DNA from: Methylobacterium adhaesivum
Lineage (GTDB): Bacteria > Pseudomonadota > Alphaproteobacteria > Rhizobiales > Beijerinckiaceae
Length of the DNA: 64,000 nucleotides
Direction: 5' to 3'
NCBI RefSeq assembly: GCF_022179065.1
Contig: NZ_BPQD01000001.1
Span: 490,753 to 554,752 of the forward strand
The notes beneath the pieces are model-generated. The model was not told the origin of the DNA. It saw only the letters and a program-made list of their open reading frames with translations, and made no database searches. Every line of letters starts with the position of its first letter. The first letter of the stretch is position 1. Positions 34,843 to 43,624 of the stretch are shown here, piece after piece. A program made the position numbers and the translations under genes.

Positions 34843-34899
34843 GCGATCCACCTCCCTGCGCCTTCGCATGTGGCAGTGCAGCGCAGGGAGGTGGATCGC
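34843..34899. repeat. Perfect 19-bp inverted repeat in the DUF2254 leader
   Basis: GCGATCCACCTCCCTGCGC at 34843-34861 is exactly complementary to 34881-34899, with a 19-nt spacer. In the DUF2254 transcript it would form a long stable stem just before the ribosome site. It could be an mRNA control element, a bidirectional terminator or a REP/MITE-like unit. Confidence 0.85.
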
Positions 34900-35029
34900 C
34901 GACGCGGCGAAGCGGGTGGGAGACGGACCGGACGGTCATGTATCCATCGTTCGCGACGGGGTGTCACGGGTCGGATGACGCCACTACGCCATCCGTTAGT
35001 TCAGTCATGCAACGAAAGTGGAACGCTCC

Positions 35030-35239
35030 ATGACCATAGACCGCGCCAAGGTCCGTCGGGGTCGCATCGGAACCATTGGTCGTCGAGCCGGACCGGAGGT
35101 GCGAACTTCAGACGTCGTCCTCGCCGTCGTCGGCGTCGCTCTCCTTGCCGGCCTGTGCCTGCTGGGCTTGGCGAGCATGGTCGGCGATGCGCAGGGCCTC
35201 GCGGGCGGTTCACTCCCTGCATCGGTCCAGACGCTCTGA
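35030..35239 (+). CDS. Small single-helix membrane protein
   Basis: 69 aa: a basic N-terminus (RAKVRRGRIGTIGRRAG), one hydrophobic helix (VVLAVVGVALLAGLCLLGLA) and a short polar tail. An N-in membrane anchor topology is expected. An in-frame GTG at 35018 is an alternative start; the ribosome site is weak in both cases. No family recognised. Confidence 0.45.
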   Translation: MTIDRAKVRRGRIGTIGRRAGPEVRTSDVVLAVVGVALLAGLCLLGLASMVGDAQGLAGGSLPASVQTL

Positions 35240-35494
35240 TTAGGATCATGGACCGATCACGTCGTTGGATATCCGGACCGCCGTCCTCGATGCCACCTGC
35301 CCGTTTGGATGGTCACCTCGCCTGGAGGGGGAACGTCCGGCCGCACGCGGAAAACGGGAACCGTCGGCGCATCCGGACTGCGCTTGCGGTTCACCGCTGG
35401 TGACCTACCATTCCGCCGTCGGCATTCGAGCCTACGGCCCCTCGGAACGATTCAGTCGAAGACCACGCGCCCCGATCTGAGCGAGTACCGTGCG

Positions 35495-35998
35495 ATGGCG
35501 GAGGACGCATTCCGTCTAAGCCGTGCCACGGGCGAGCGCCGGGTCGTAAGCAACCGTGGCACGCACCACGCGCAAGCCGTAACCGACGTGCTGGTGTCGA
35601 ATGCCGAGGCCAGCCTGTCGTTCCTGTGCCGCGGCTTCTCGGCCGAGGTCTTCGATGCGGTCCGGATCGAGAACTTCCTCGGCAAGCCGGGAACGCGCCT
35701 CAACGTCCTGCTCGACGGGGATATCGGCAAGGGCGCCCCGACGGCCCTCGCCGGGCTGGCGGAGCACATGGCCAGCGACGACCCTCACCTCCGGGTCCGA
35801 CTGCTGGCGCGTCCGTCACCCATCCATTTCGGCATCGCCGACGGACGCGACACCCGTACTGAGACGGACGTTGCCTCGCGCAAGGCGACCGTCGTATTCG
35901 GGGATACCGCGCTCGCGGCGGCGGCGCAGCAGCGCAACAAGTCGCTCTGGGATGCCGCAAGCAAGTTGACGGTCGCCGGGATCACACCGGCCGCCTGA
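35495..35998 (+). CDS. Hypothetical cytoplasmic protein, PLD-like layout uncertain
   Basis: 167 aa with coherent codon use. Alternating strands and helices are apparent: VSNAEASLSFLCRGFSAEVF, LNVLLDGDIG, LRVRLLARPSPIHFGIADG, KATVVFGDTALAAAAQQ, ending NKSLWDAASKL. Strand-helix order with a charged HFGIADG turn recalls small phospholipase D-superfamily sensor domains, but the HxK catalytic motif is absent, so I do not assign function. ATG 35495 was chosen; the frame is open upstream, so the N-terminus is uncertain. Confidence 0.55.
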   Translation: MAEDAFRLSRATGERRVVSNRGTHHAQAVTDVLVSNAEASLSFLCRGFSAEVFDAVRIENFLGKPGTRLNVLLDGDIGKGAPTALAGLAEHMASDDPHLRVRLLARPSPIHFGIADGRDTRTETDVASRKATVVFGDTALAAAAQQRNKSLWDAASKLTVAGITPAA

Positions 35999-36065
35999 CG
36001 ACAAACCCCCATCCGTAGCCTCGGCTCAGTAGCCTTCGGGCTGCGGATCTCGACACCGACGTTTC

Positions 36066-37277
36066 CTAGTGGCTGTCCTGGACGTCGGCACGGCCACCCA
36101 TTTCGGCTCTGGGGGCCAGCAGGAGCACGATGGCGCCCAGGGCCATGCAGGACAGCGACCCGACCAGCACGCCGATCTTGGTCTCGGCCTCAAGCTCGGG
36201 GCTGTCGGCGAAGGCGAGAAGCCCGATGAACAGGCTCATGGTGAAGCCCACCCCGCAAAGGAGCGACAGGCCATAGAGGTGCCACCACCCCGCATGGGCG
36301 GGGCGTTGGGCCCACCCCAGCCTCACCGCCGCCACGACCGCCCCGAACACACCGATCTGCTTGCCGACGAACAGGCCCATGGCGACCCCTAGGGTCACCG
36401 GATCGAGAAGCATCTTCATGGTCATGCCGGCGAACGACACCCCGGCGTTGGCGAACCCGAACACAGGGAGCACGAGGTACGACGACCACGGGTGGATCGC
36501 GTGCTCCAGGATGTGAAGGGGCGAAGTCGGATCGTCGGGCTTACCGACGCTGAGGCGAAGGGGAATCGTGAGGGCTAGAAGGACACCTGCGATGGTCGCG
36601 TGGATGCCGGACTTGAGCACCAGGAACCACAGGACCGCGCCGAGGACGAGGTAGGGCGCGAGCCGGCTCACCCCGGCCTTGTTCATACCGAACAGGACCG
36701 CGAACACGACTGCCGCCCCGCCGAGCATCGGCAGCGACAGGTCGGCGGTGTAGAACGCGGCGATAATGAGGACGGCCCCGAGGTCGTCGATGATGGCGAG
36801 CGCGGTCAGGAAGATCTTGAGCGAGACAGGGACACGCGACCCGAGCAGGGCCAGCACCCCGAGGGCGAAGGCGATGTCGGTGGCGGTCGGGATCGCCCAG
36901 CCGCGCAGGGTCTCGGGCGAGGACCGGTTGAGCGCGACGTAGACCAGGGCCGGGGCGACCATGCCGCCGAGGGCCGCGACGCCGGGCAGAACGCGATCCG
37001 GCCAGGTCCGCAGGCGCCCGTCGAGGACCTCGCGCTTGATCTCCAGGCCGACGAGCAGGAAGAACACCGCCATCAGGCCGTCGTTGACCCAGTGCAGGAC
37101 GCTGAGGCCGCCGACGTAGGTCTTCAGGACGTCGAAATAGGCCCCCGACCAACCCGAGTTCGCGATGGCCAGCGCCAGGGCGGCGCTCGCCATCAGGATC
37201 AGGCCGCCCGAGGCCTCGTTGTGAAGGGCATTGCGAAGGGCGGAGAAGGGGCGGCGAAGGGGTCCGGGCGCGCTCAT
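36066..37277 (-). CDS. nhaA: Na+/H+ antiporter NhaA
   Basis: 403 aa, about 12 helices. Family signatures are [19 protein letters not shown] near residue 65, [18 protein letters not shown], and the paired aspartates of the ion-binding site in [24 protein letters not shown] follows late in the protein. It exchanges two protons inward for one sodium outward and dominates at alkaline pH. The start ATG overlaps the TGA of an upstream minus-strand frame (see 37274-37827), suggesting coupling. It is the second sodium antiporter in 4 kb. Confidence 0.95.
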   Translation of the reverse strand: MSAPGPLRRPFSALRNALHNEASGGLILMASAALALAIANSGWSGAYFDVLKTYVGGLSVLHWVNDGLMAVFFLLVGLEIKREVLDGRLRTWPDRVLPGVAALGGMVAPALVYVALNRSSPETLRGWAIPTATDIAFALGVLALLGSRVPVSLKIFLTALAIIDDLGAVLIIAAFYTADLSLPMLGGAAVVFAVLFGMNKAGVSRLAPYLVLGAVLWFLVLKSGIHATIAGVLLALTIPLRLSVGKPDDPTSPLHILEHAIHPWSSYLVLPVFGFANAGVSFAGMTMKMLLDPVTLGVAMGLFVGKQIGVFGAVVAAVRLGWAQRPAHAGWWHLYGLSLLCGVGFTMSLFIGLLAFADSPELEAETKIGVLVGSLSCMALGAIVLLLAPRAEMGGRADVQDSH

Positions 37278-37827
37278 GGCCCAGGCCTGCCACCTGTGCG
37301 CTTCGGAGGCAATGCTGCCGCCCGCCCAGGTCTGACCGGCAGGAAGACCTGCCGAACCTTGCGGCTGCGCTCCAGCACCGGCTTGTGTCCCTCGGCATCG
37401 AGGGCGCCCGAGGCGCGATCCCGCCGTTCGGAAGCGACCGCATGCCTTCCCCGGCCGTTCGCGAGGACGGCCGGTTGGCGGACGGGTCGCCGGCGGCCCG
37501 CTTCATCCTCAGGGCACGCCGGGCGTTCCCGCTCAATTCGCTGCGGGCCGCGTCGTGCCGCCGGCGCTCGTGCTCCCGGCTCGTCCGCTTGAGGGCGCCG
37601 GCCAGGACCGCGCCCTTGCGCTTCGTGCCGGTGTTGTCGGTCGCGGCACGTGCGCCGGAGGGAGCGGACTTGCCACGGACCTCGCGACGCTGCTGCCGGG
37701 AGATGTCGCGGGCCCTGTCACGGCGCTCGCGCAGGCGCTTGACCAGGTCCGAGAGGGCGTCGCCGTCGAGGCCGCGAAGGGCCGGGTGGTGGGCCTGCCA
37801 GACAAGGTCGTGCTCGTCGCCGCTCAA
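37274..37827 (-). CDS. Basic Arg-rich hypothetical protein, 3' end probably frameshifted
   Basis: The first 110 codons look genuine: [36 protein letters not shown], then [20 protein letters not shown], as in a family of basic proteins common in Methylobacterium-type genomes. This frame then runs on without a stop through the nhaA start, which is implausible. From about 37400 another frame reads [15 protein letters not shown] and [15 protein letters not shown] and stops with a TGA overlapping the nhaA ATG. That suggests a one-base indel (real or a sequencing error). Start is TTG with AAGGAAGAG upstream. Function unknown. Confidence 0.42.
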
Positions 37828-37998
37828 CAGGCGTGGCTCTTCCTTGCGGGTCGCCGACCTTCAGCAATGCTCCTTCGGGGGATCGCTCCCGGCCATTCGG
37901 GTCCACGGTCCGCCCGCAACGTGTCAGACGTCCCAGGGGTGCCGATCCATCCGCAGGCGCGGCGAGACGGGCGGCCCAGGCGCGGGTAGAGACCTCGC

Positions 37999-38769
37999 AT
38001 GGACGCTTTGAAACACCGGCTGCGGGACCTGTACGAGGGCGAGACCGACAGAGCCCACCGGTTCCGCTACGGCCTGCTCGTGTTCGACGTCGCCACGATC
38101 CTGTTCATCGTGGTGTCGTCGTTCATGCCGCGGGCCCCCCTCGTCGAGGGCCTCGACGTGCTGATCGGTCTTGCCGTGCTCACGGACTTCGTCGCCCGCC
38201 TGTCCATCTCGCCGCATCGCGGGCGGGAGTTCCTGCGACTGGCGACCTGGGCGGACATCGTCGCGCTTGTCTCGTTCCTCGCCCCGATCATCGGCGAGGG
38301 GGCGGGTTTCCTGCGCATCATGCGAACCCTGCGCCTCCTGAGGACCTACCAGCTCCTCGACCGGCTTCGGTCCGACAGCGCGTTCTTCCGCCGCAACGAG
38401 GAGGCGGTGCTAGCCGCCACCAACCTTGCGGTCTTCGTCTTCGTGATGACCGGGGTGGTCTACGCCACGCAGCACCGCTCGAACCCGGCCATCGGCAATT
38501 ACGTCGACGCCCTGTATTTCACCGTGACCTCGCTCACCACCACCGGCTACGGGGACATCACCCTATCGGGCACGTCGGGGCGCCTGATCTCGGTCGTGGT
38601 GATGCTGTGCGGCGTGACGCTGTTCCTGCGCCTGGCGCAGGTGCTGTTCCGACCGAACAAGGTCCGTTTTCCCTGTCCGTCCTGCGGCCTTCAACGGCAC
38701 GAGCCGGACGCCGTCCACTGCAAGGCGTGCGGGACCGTGCTGTGCATCCCCGACGAGGGTGCCTTCTAG
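37999..38769 (+). CDS. Voltage-gated potassium channel-like protein with C-terminal zinc ribbon
   Basis: 256 aa. Six helices: S4 carries the positive repeats RIMRTLRLLRTYQLL, and the pore loop has the selectivity filter TSLTTTGYGD. After the last helix (ISVVVMLCGVTLFLRLA) comes a short zinc ribbon, CPSCGLQRHEPDAVHCKACG, which gives CxxC-x(12)-CxxC. The ribbon is unusual for a K+ channel and may bind zinc or sense redox state. ATG 37999 starts the family homology. Fits the ion-transport theme of the region. Confidence 0.88.
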   Translation: MDALKHRLRDLYEGETDRAHRFRYGLLVFDVATILFIVVSSFMPRAPLVEGLDVLIGLAVLTDFVARLSISPHRGREFLRLATWADIVALVSFLAPIIGEGAGFLRIMRTLRLLRTYQLLDRLRSDSAFFRRNEEAVLAATNLAVFVFVMTGVVYATQHRSNPAIGNYVDALYFTVTSLTTTGYGDITLSGTSGRLISVVVMLCGVTLFLRLAQVLFRPNKVRFPCPSCGLQRHEPDAVHCKACGTVLCIPDEGAF

Positions 38770-38993
38770 GGGCGAAGGACCGTCCGGATCGCCTACCTCG
38801 CAACAGGTGGCATTCGGCCGCGATGCATCTGCATTTCATCAGGTTGGGCCGGATCGCTTTTCGCAAGATATTTTAATCCCCCCTAGCGCGTGCGTGGAGA
38901 CACGTCCGAAATGGAGCTGGCTTCCTATATTCCAATCAGACAGCAACGGCCGGAACGGTTCACCGGACCGGTCAAACAGGAAGCCTCAAGATA

Positions 38994-39257
38994 ATGAATT
39001 CAGCTCGTATTGCCGCCGTCGCCGCCGCCGTTCTGTTCAGCGTTGCTTCGCTTTCGCCGGCCATGGCCTATGAGACCCAGGGTCGCTACACCGCGTTTTC
39101 GCCCTACGATGTCGAGACCACGGGATCGTTCAATGGCGAGCGTCGTCCCCCCGCCTACTTCGGCTGCCCGATGAGTTCCGCCGCCGAAGGCAATGCGAAC
39201 CAGCAGAACTTTCCGGTGCAGCAGTACGGCCAGACCTCCGGCGGAAACCGCTGTTGA
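38994..39257 (+). CDS. Small secreted protein with C-terminal QYGQTSGG motif
   Basis: 87 aa. Signal peptide (IAAVAAAVLFSVASLSPAMA-YE). The mature segment carries YTAFSPYDVETTGSF, then GCPMSSAAEGNAN, and ends VQQYGQTSGGNRC. The two cysteines may pair. The ending is shared with the protein at 29722-29976, which defines a small family. The GTCAAACAGGAAGCC upstream contains an AGGAAG ribosome site. Expected in the periplasm; function unknown. Confidence 0.72.
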   Translation: MNSARIAAVAAAVLFSVASLSPAMAYETQGRYTAFSPYDVETTGSFNGERRPPAYFGCPMSSAAEGNANQQNFPVQQYGQTSGGNRC

Positions 39258-39276
39258 TCCGGGCGGACGAGTTCGC

Positions 39277-39378
39277 ATGATGCTGCTGAAGGGTTTCTCC
39301 TACGCGATGGCCGTCGTCTTCGCCGGAGGTCTCGCCATGACCGTGATCGGTGCCTCCCAGGCCCTGATGGGCTTGTGA
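39277..39378 (+). CDS. Very small membrane protein
   Basis: 33 aa: MMLLKGFSYAMAVVFAGGLA and a short hydrophobic end (MTVIGASQALMGL), predicted as a single membrane helix. It starts 19 bp after the secreted protein and is followed by a terminator, so it looks like the last gene of that transcript. Too short for homology; GGCGGACGAG upstream is a weak ribosome site. Confidence 0.4.
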   Translation: MMLLKGFSYAMAVVFAGGLAMTVIGASQALMGL

Positions 39379-39453
39379 CGGCTTGATCCGCCGGAAGCGG
39401 GCGAACAAGCTGCTCCCGGTCATATCGGATCGCCCCCAAAGGATACGCCATCG

Positions 39454-39478
39454 AACGCCCGGCTCCGGCCGGGCGTTT
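39454..39478 (+). terminator. Rho-independent terminator
   Basis: AACGCCCGGC pairs with GCCGGGCGTT around a 4-nt loop (TCCG) and runs into TTTCCTT. It lies 76 bp after the small membrane protein gene and ends that transcript. Confidence 0.85.
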
Positions 39479-39631
39479 CCTTGTGGCCGAGGGCTCTTCG
39501 GGGTGATCGCGATGTCCCTATCAGTAGGCCGTCCCACGACGAATTTCGTAGGCTCGCGGGAGTTGCGGCGGATGCCTGGCACACCCGCGATGATACCGCC
39601 TGGAGGGAAGGGCGACCAACTGTCTTTGGCT

Positions 39632-41137
39632 TCAGTGACCGCCGACGGCGAAGGTCGTCCCAGGCTTGTCGTGGGTGCCGATGCGCTCGACCATCGTCGC
39701 CGTCGCCTCGTTCATGCCGACGACGTCCACCGTGATGCCGTGGTGCCGGAACTTGAGCACCACCCGGTCGAGGGCGTTGATGGCCGAGATGTCCCAGAAG
39801 TGCGCCGCCTGCAGGTCGATCACCACGCCCTTGAGGGCTTCCTCGCGGAAGTCGAAGGCGGCGTGGAACGCCTCGGCCGTCGCGAAGAAGATCTGTCCGG
39901 TCACCTGGTAGGTGCGCACGTCGCCCTCGCCGAGGGACGACCGGACGGCGAAGAACTTCGTCACCTTGTGGGCGAAGAACAGTCCGCTCAGGATGACCCC
40001 GAACAGCACGCCCTTGGCGAGGTCGTGGGTCGCGACTACCACCGCCACGGTGCCGAGCATCACGAAGCTCGATGCCTTCGGGTGGGTGACCAGCGTCCCG
40101 AGCGACTTCCACTGGAAGGTGTTGATGGCCACCATGATCATCACCGCCACGAGGGCGGCCATCGGGATCCGGGCCACGTAGGGACCGAGCACGACGATCA
40201 GGAACAGCAGGAAGGCGCCGGCCCAAAGGGTCGAGAGCCGTCCGCGTCCGCCCGAGGAGACGTTGATGACGGACTGGCCGATCATGGCGCAGCCGGCCAT
40301 GCCTCCGAGGAAACCGGAGGCGATATTGGCCACGCCCTGGCCGGCGCATTCGCGGTTCTTGTTCGAGGTGGTGTCCGTCATCTCGTCGACGATGGCCGCC
40401 GTCATCAGGCTCTCCAGCAGGCCGACCATGGTCAGCGTAAGCGAGACCGGCAGGATGATCCGGAGGGTGTCGAGGGTGAACGGCACCTGCGGCAGGGCCA
40501 CCCAGGGCAACTCGCTCGGGAGCGCGCCCATGTCGCCGACCTTGTGGATGCCGAGGCCAAGGTACATCGAGACCGCCGTGAGCAGGACGATGGTGACCAG
40601 CGGCGACGGCACGGCCTTGGTCAGGTACGGCAGGCCGTAGATGATGCCGAGCCCGACGGCGGTCATGACGTAGACCGCGGTGCCCTGGCCGAGGAGCTCC
40701 GGCATCTGCGCCAGGAAGATCAGGATCGCCAGGGCGTTGACGAAGCCGGTGACCACCGACCGCGAGACAAACCGCATCAGGTTGCCCAGGCGCAGGGCGC
40801 CGGCGACGATCTGCAGGAGCCCGGTGAGGATCGTGGCGGCGAACAGGTAGCCGACGCCATGGTCCTTCACGAGGCCGACCATGAGGAGCGCCATGGCCCC
40901 GGTGGCGGCCGATATCATGGCAGGGCGGCCACCTGCGAAGGCGGTGACTACGGCGATGCAGAAGGCGGTGACTACGGCGATGCAGAAGGAGGCGTAGAGG
41001 CCGACCTTGGGGTCGACCCCGGCGATGATCGAGAAGGCGATGGCCTCGGGGATCAAGGCCAGGGCGACGACCGTGCCGGCCATGAGTTCACGGGTGACGT
41101 TCGGAGCCCATTCGCTCCGGAGATGTGCGAGGTTCAT
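39632..41137 (-). CDS. SulP family anion transporter with STAS domain
   Basis: 501 aa. About 12 membrane helices with the SulP start region [20 protein letters not shown] and VGLYASF. The central [19 protein letters not shown] is the family signature. A C-terminal STAS domain (about 400-490) includes [20 protein letters not shown], typical of anti-sigma-antagonist folds. Substrates of SulP proteins include sulfate, bicarbonate and C4 acids. The second helix carries an in-frame duplication of eight residues (FCIAVVTA twice; DNA 40937-40984), which lengthens it beyond the usual helix. Start ATG 41137; longer in-frame starts exist. Confidence 0.9.
   Translation of the reverse strand: MNLAHLRSEWAPNVTRELMAGTVVALALIPEAIAFSIIAGVDPKVGLYASFCIAVVTAFCIAVVTAFAGGRPAMISAATGAMALLMVGLVKDHGVGYLFAATILTGLLQIVAGALRLGNLMRFVSRSVVTGFVNALAILIFLAQMPELLGQGTAVYVMTAVGLGIIYGLPYLTKAVPSPLVTIVLLTAVSMYLGLGIHKVGDMGALPSELPWVALPQVPFTLDTLRIILPVSLTLTMVGLLESLMTAAIVDEMTDTTSNKNRECAGQGVANIASGFLGGMAGCAMIGQSVINVSSGGRGRLSTLWAGAFLLFLIVVLGPYVARIPMAALVAVMIMVAINTFQWKSLGTLVTHPKASSFVMLGTVAVVVATHDLAKGVLFGVILSGLFFAHKVTKFFAVRSSLGEGDVRTYQVTGQIFFATAEAFHAAFDFREEALKGVVIDLQAAHFWDISAINALDRVVLKFRHHGITVDVVGMNEATATMVERIGTHDKPGTTFAVGGH
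40937..40984. repeat. Exact 24-bp tandem duplication inside sulP
   Basis: Two adjacent identical 24-bp units (40937-40960 and 40961-40984), each beginning GAAGGCGGTGACTACGGCGA. They keep the frame and add eight residues to a membrane helix. Identity of the copies points to a very recent slippage event. Confidence 0.95.
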
Positions 41138-41384
41138 GGTGGGTGGGAGACTTTCGTCGTCCCGCACGCGAAGCGTCATCGATCCGGTGCAGGATGCGCA
41201 AGACGATGGGTCGGCCTCCTCGGAGGTCCACGACACGGTCATCGTCGATTGCGTGGTCCGGCGGATCGGCGGCCGGAAGAGCCACCCGGGGTTTCACCGG
41301 GTCCTGTTGGATGAGGGCCCATAGCGCGGTTCGATGCCGCGACGCAATAAGGGATCCGAAACGTCGGTCCCGTCCGAGGGAGCC

Positions 41385-42464
41385 TCAGTGGTCCTTGGGC
41401 AATCGTATCCTCTCCACCGCCCCCGCGGCTGCGAGGGTGGCGTTGGCTGCGGCGACGTCACCCTCGTCCGGAGGGGCGACGGGATCGACGGACGCTCCGG
41501 TTCGCCGGCACAGGCGGGCGAGGTAGGGGAAGTGGTCGGACCCGAAGGCGTCGAGCCGTTCGATGGAAACAGTCTCGAATCCCCCCTCGTGAAAAATCTG
41601 GTCGAGGGGCCAGCGCAGCCAGGACGATCCGGCGTTCCAGGTTGCGACGTAGCCATATCCTCGGCGCGGGTCGACGAGGCCCGAGAGCCGTCGCATCCGC
41701 TCGACCGCGATCTCCCACGGCGTCGCATTGAGGTCGCCAGCCAGGATGCCGGGCTCCACGCGCTCGTTCAGGATGCCCGAAGCCGCGTAGAGCTCGGCGT
41801 CCCTACCGAGGGACGACTGCCACGGGAGCGGGGGCTTGGGGTGGAGTCCGATGAAGTCGATGGTCTCTCCGGTCCTCATGGTCACGCCGGCGACGATGGC
41901 CGGCGTCTCCCGCTTCGCGAGATGGCGGATATCGCCGTCGACCAGGGGCAGGCGCGAATAAAGCTCGATGCCGTAGTAGGATCCGGTGATCCGCTTCAGG
42001 ACGTTCGGCATCCGCTCCCGGAGGGGATCGAGCGCCCCGTCCCACCATGCGTCCGTCTCCATCGCCAGGAACAGGTCGGGGTCGGCCTTTCGGACAGCGT
42101 CGAGCAAACCGGGAGCGTTGCGGTTCCCGAGCTGAACGTTCGCGATCAGCACGGACAGTCGTCGGTCCGCCGGACATGCCTCCATGTGGCCAGCCCCGTT
42201 CGGCCGGTACGGCCACAGGATGGCAATGTTGACCACCAGCGCCATCAGGACCGCGGCCCCGGCGATGCCCGTTACCCACCGTGCCTTCGACGGGAAAAGC
42301 AGGAGTCCGACACCGGCCCCGAGGAGCCCGATGGCCCAATACAGGCGCGGAAAATCCAGCAGCCGCACGGCCCACCACTCGGTCGGGACCAGGGGCAGGA
42401 GCGTGGACGCGACCAGAACCGCAGCGACGCCGAGGGTAACGACGTGGAGGACGCGCCGGATCAC
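41385..42464 (-). CDS. Endonuclease/exonuclease/phosphatase family membrane protein
   Basis: 359 aa. Three N-terminal helices (LGVAAVLVASTLLPLV; LYWAIGLLGAGVGLLLF; ITGIAG-like AGAAVLMALVVNIAILW) anchor an EEP domain. Catalytic landmarks are IANVQLGNR (Asn), METDAWWD (Glu), GLHPKPPLPW (His), AGDLNATPWE (Asp/Asn) and FGSDHFPYLA (Asp-His). The domain should face the periplasm. Relatives hydrolyse phosphodiesters of nucleic acids, phospholipids or inositides; the substrate is unknown. GTG start at 42464, 20 bp after a small secreted protein gene on the same strand. Confidence 0.85.
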   Translation of the reverse strand: MIRRVLHVVTLGVAAVLVASTLLPLVPTEWWAVRLLDFPRLYWAIGLLGAGVGLLLFPSKARWVTGIAGAAVLMALVVNIAILWPYRPNGAGHMEACPADRRLSVLIANVQLGNRNAPGLLDAVRKADPDLFLAMETDAWWDGALDPLRERMPNVLKRITGSYYGIELYSRLPLVDGDIRHLAKRETPAIVAGVTMRTGETIDFIGLHPKPPLPWQSSLGRDAELYAASGILNERVEPGILAGDLNATPWEIAVERMRRLSGLVDPRRGYGYVATWNAGSSWLRWPLDQIFHEGGFETVSIERLDAFGSDHFPYLARLCRRTGASVDPVAPPDEGDVAAANATLAAAGAVERIRLPKDH

Positions 42465-42484
42465 GGTGCCGGTGCCGCCGCCGC

Positions 42485-42763
42485 TCAGCGCATGTCCTTC
42501 GGGAGATGCTGGATCGGGTTCGTCCGCGACGGGGCGCCGTCGCCTTGCAGGGACCCGCCCTTCATGACGTCGGTGGACGACTGGATGGCGCTCGGCGGCG
42601 CGACGCGGCCGTTGCCGCCGTCTTGCGACGTGCCCAACGGCAGGGTCCCCGGGGTGGGCTGGTCGATCCGGCTGGCCGCGGACTGAGCGAACGCGGGAGC
42701 TGCAACACCGAGGCTGGCCACCACGGCCACGAGGGCGACCGCCCTGGGGATTCTGTTCGTCAT
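42485..42763 (-). CDS. Small secreted hypothetical protein
   Basis: 92 aa. Signal peptide (AVALVAVVASLGVAAPAFA-QS). The mature part is polar and Pro/Gly/Ser-rich (RIDQPTPGTLPLGTSQDGG), with no cysteine and no recognised family. It precedes the membrane EEP gene with a 20-bp gap and is probably co-transcribed. Confidence 0.58.
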   Translation of the reverse strand: MTNRIPRAVALVAVVASLGVAAPAFAQSAASRIDQPTPGTLPLGTSQDGGNGRVAPPSAIQSSTDVMKGGSLQGDGAPSRTNPIQHLPKDMR

Positions 42764-43043
42764 TGCAGGGTGATGTCCGTTCCGGCTGCTATTGGGGCTG
42801 CGATCTTCCAGGCCCCAATGCCTCCGGGTGGTCGGTGTTCCCATCTCATCGGACACCCGTTCGCGACCGCCGGGAGGCATCGGCGCGATCCCCGCATTGT
42901 GAGGCAAAAAGTCGAATGTGTCTGAAACGTTTCCGGAAGGCGTACGTTGAGCTTCCCGATATGACCGGGGCGACGATGTCGAGGCATCGAGTTGTTCGTC
43001 TCCCTCAGACTATCGCCCAAACATTCCCGAATGGAGAGAAGCT

Positions 43044-43487
43044 TTGTCGTTCCGTAATCTTGCCGCCGCGTTCGCCCTGACTTGCGTTGCCGTTCCCGCC
43101 CTGGCCCAGACGCCGGCACCGGCCACCACCGCGCATTCCGCGTCCGACATGGGCATGAAGATGGCCGACACCGCGACGGTGAAGCTGAAGTTCGTCACCG
43201 TGAAGCCGGCGGACATCACCTCTTCGAAGCTGATCGGCACGAACGTCTACAACAACAACAAGGAGACGGTCGGCGAGATCGAGGACCTCGTCATCGAGAA
43301 CGGCAAGACCGTGACCGGCGTCATCGTCAGCGTCGGCGGCTTTCTCGGCCTGGGCGAGCGCTACGTGGTCCTCGACCCGTCGACCATCTCGGTGAGCAAC
43401 AAGGACAACAAGTGGGCGGCCTACGTCGACACTGACAAGGACACCCTCAACAAGGCCCCGACCTTCGACTACTCCAAGAAGAAGTAA
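43044..43487 (+). CDS. Secreted PRC-barrel domain protein
   Basis: 147 aa. Signal peptide (LAAAFALTCVAVPALA-QT). A PRC-barrel (about 60-130) includes KLIGTNVYNNNKETVGEIED and VIVSVGGFLGLGERYVVLDP, and it ends in a basic YSKKK tail. The GGFLGLGE loop is the same as in the larger PRC protein at 30815-31876. Start: TTG at 43044 with GGAGA 8 bp upstream; no ATG fits. Followed by a strong terminator. Periplasmic stress or structural role is inferred. Confidence 0.82.
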   Translation: MSFRNLAAAFALTCVAVPALAQTPAPATTAHSASDMGMKMADTATVKLKFVTVKPADITSSKLIGTNVYNNNKETVGEIEDLVIENGKTVTGVIVSVGGFLGLGERYVVLDPSTISVSNKDNKWAAYVDTDKDTLNKAPTFDYSKKK

Positions 43488-43524
43488 TTCCCTGCGGGTC
43501 TGACCGGCCCCTGTGAGACCAGTG

Positions 43525-43563
43525 AAGGCCCGGACGCCCATTCGGTCGGCGGCCGGGCCTTTT
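43525..43563 (+). terminator. Rho-independent terminator after the PRC gene
   Basis: AAGGCCCGG pairs with CCGGGCCTT, followed by TTTCG. It lies 37 bp past the PRC stop and also faces the convergent MFS gene. Confidence 0.82.
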
Positions 43564-43624
43564 CGTGTCCCGTGTCCCAGGACCGGGCACGGCCGGGATG
43601 CCGGACGTGGTCGCGACCCCGAGC

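Noticed and set aside
36541-37274. Continuation of the minus-strand basic protein frame through nhaA
   Set aside because: NhaA is certain in its own frame; the other frame shows Arg/Pro-rich shadow composition.
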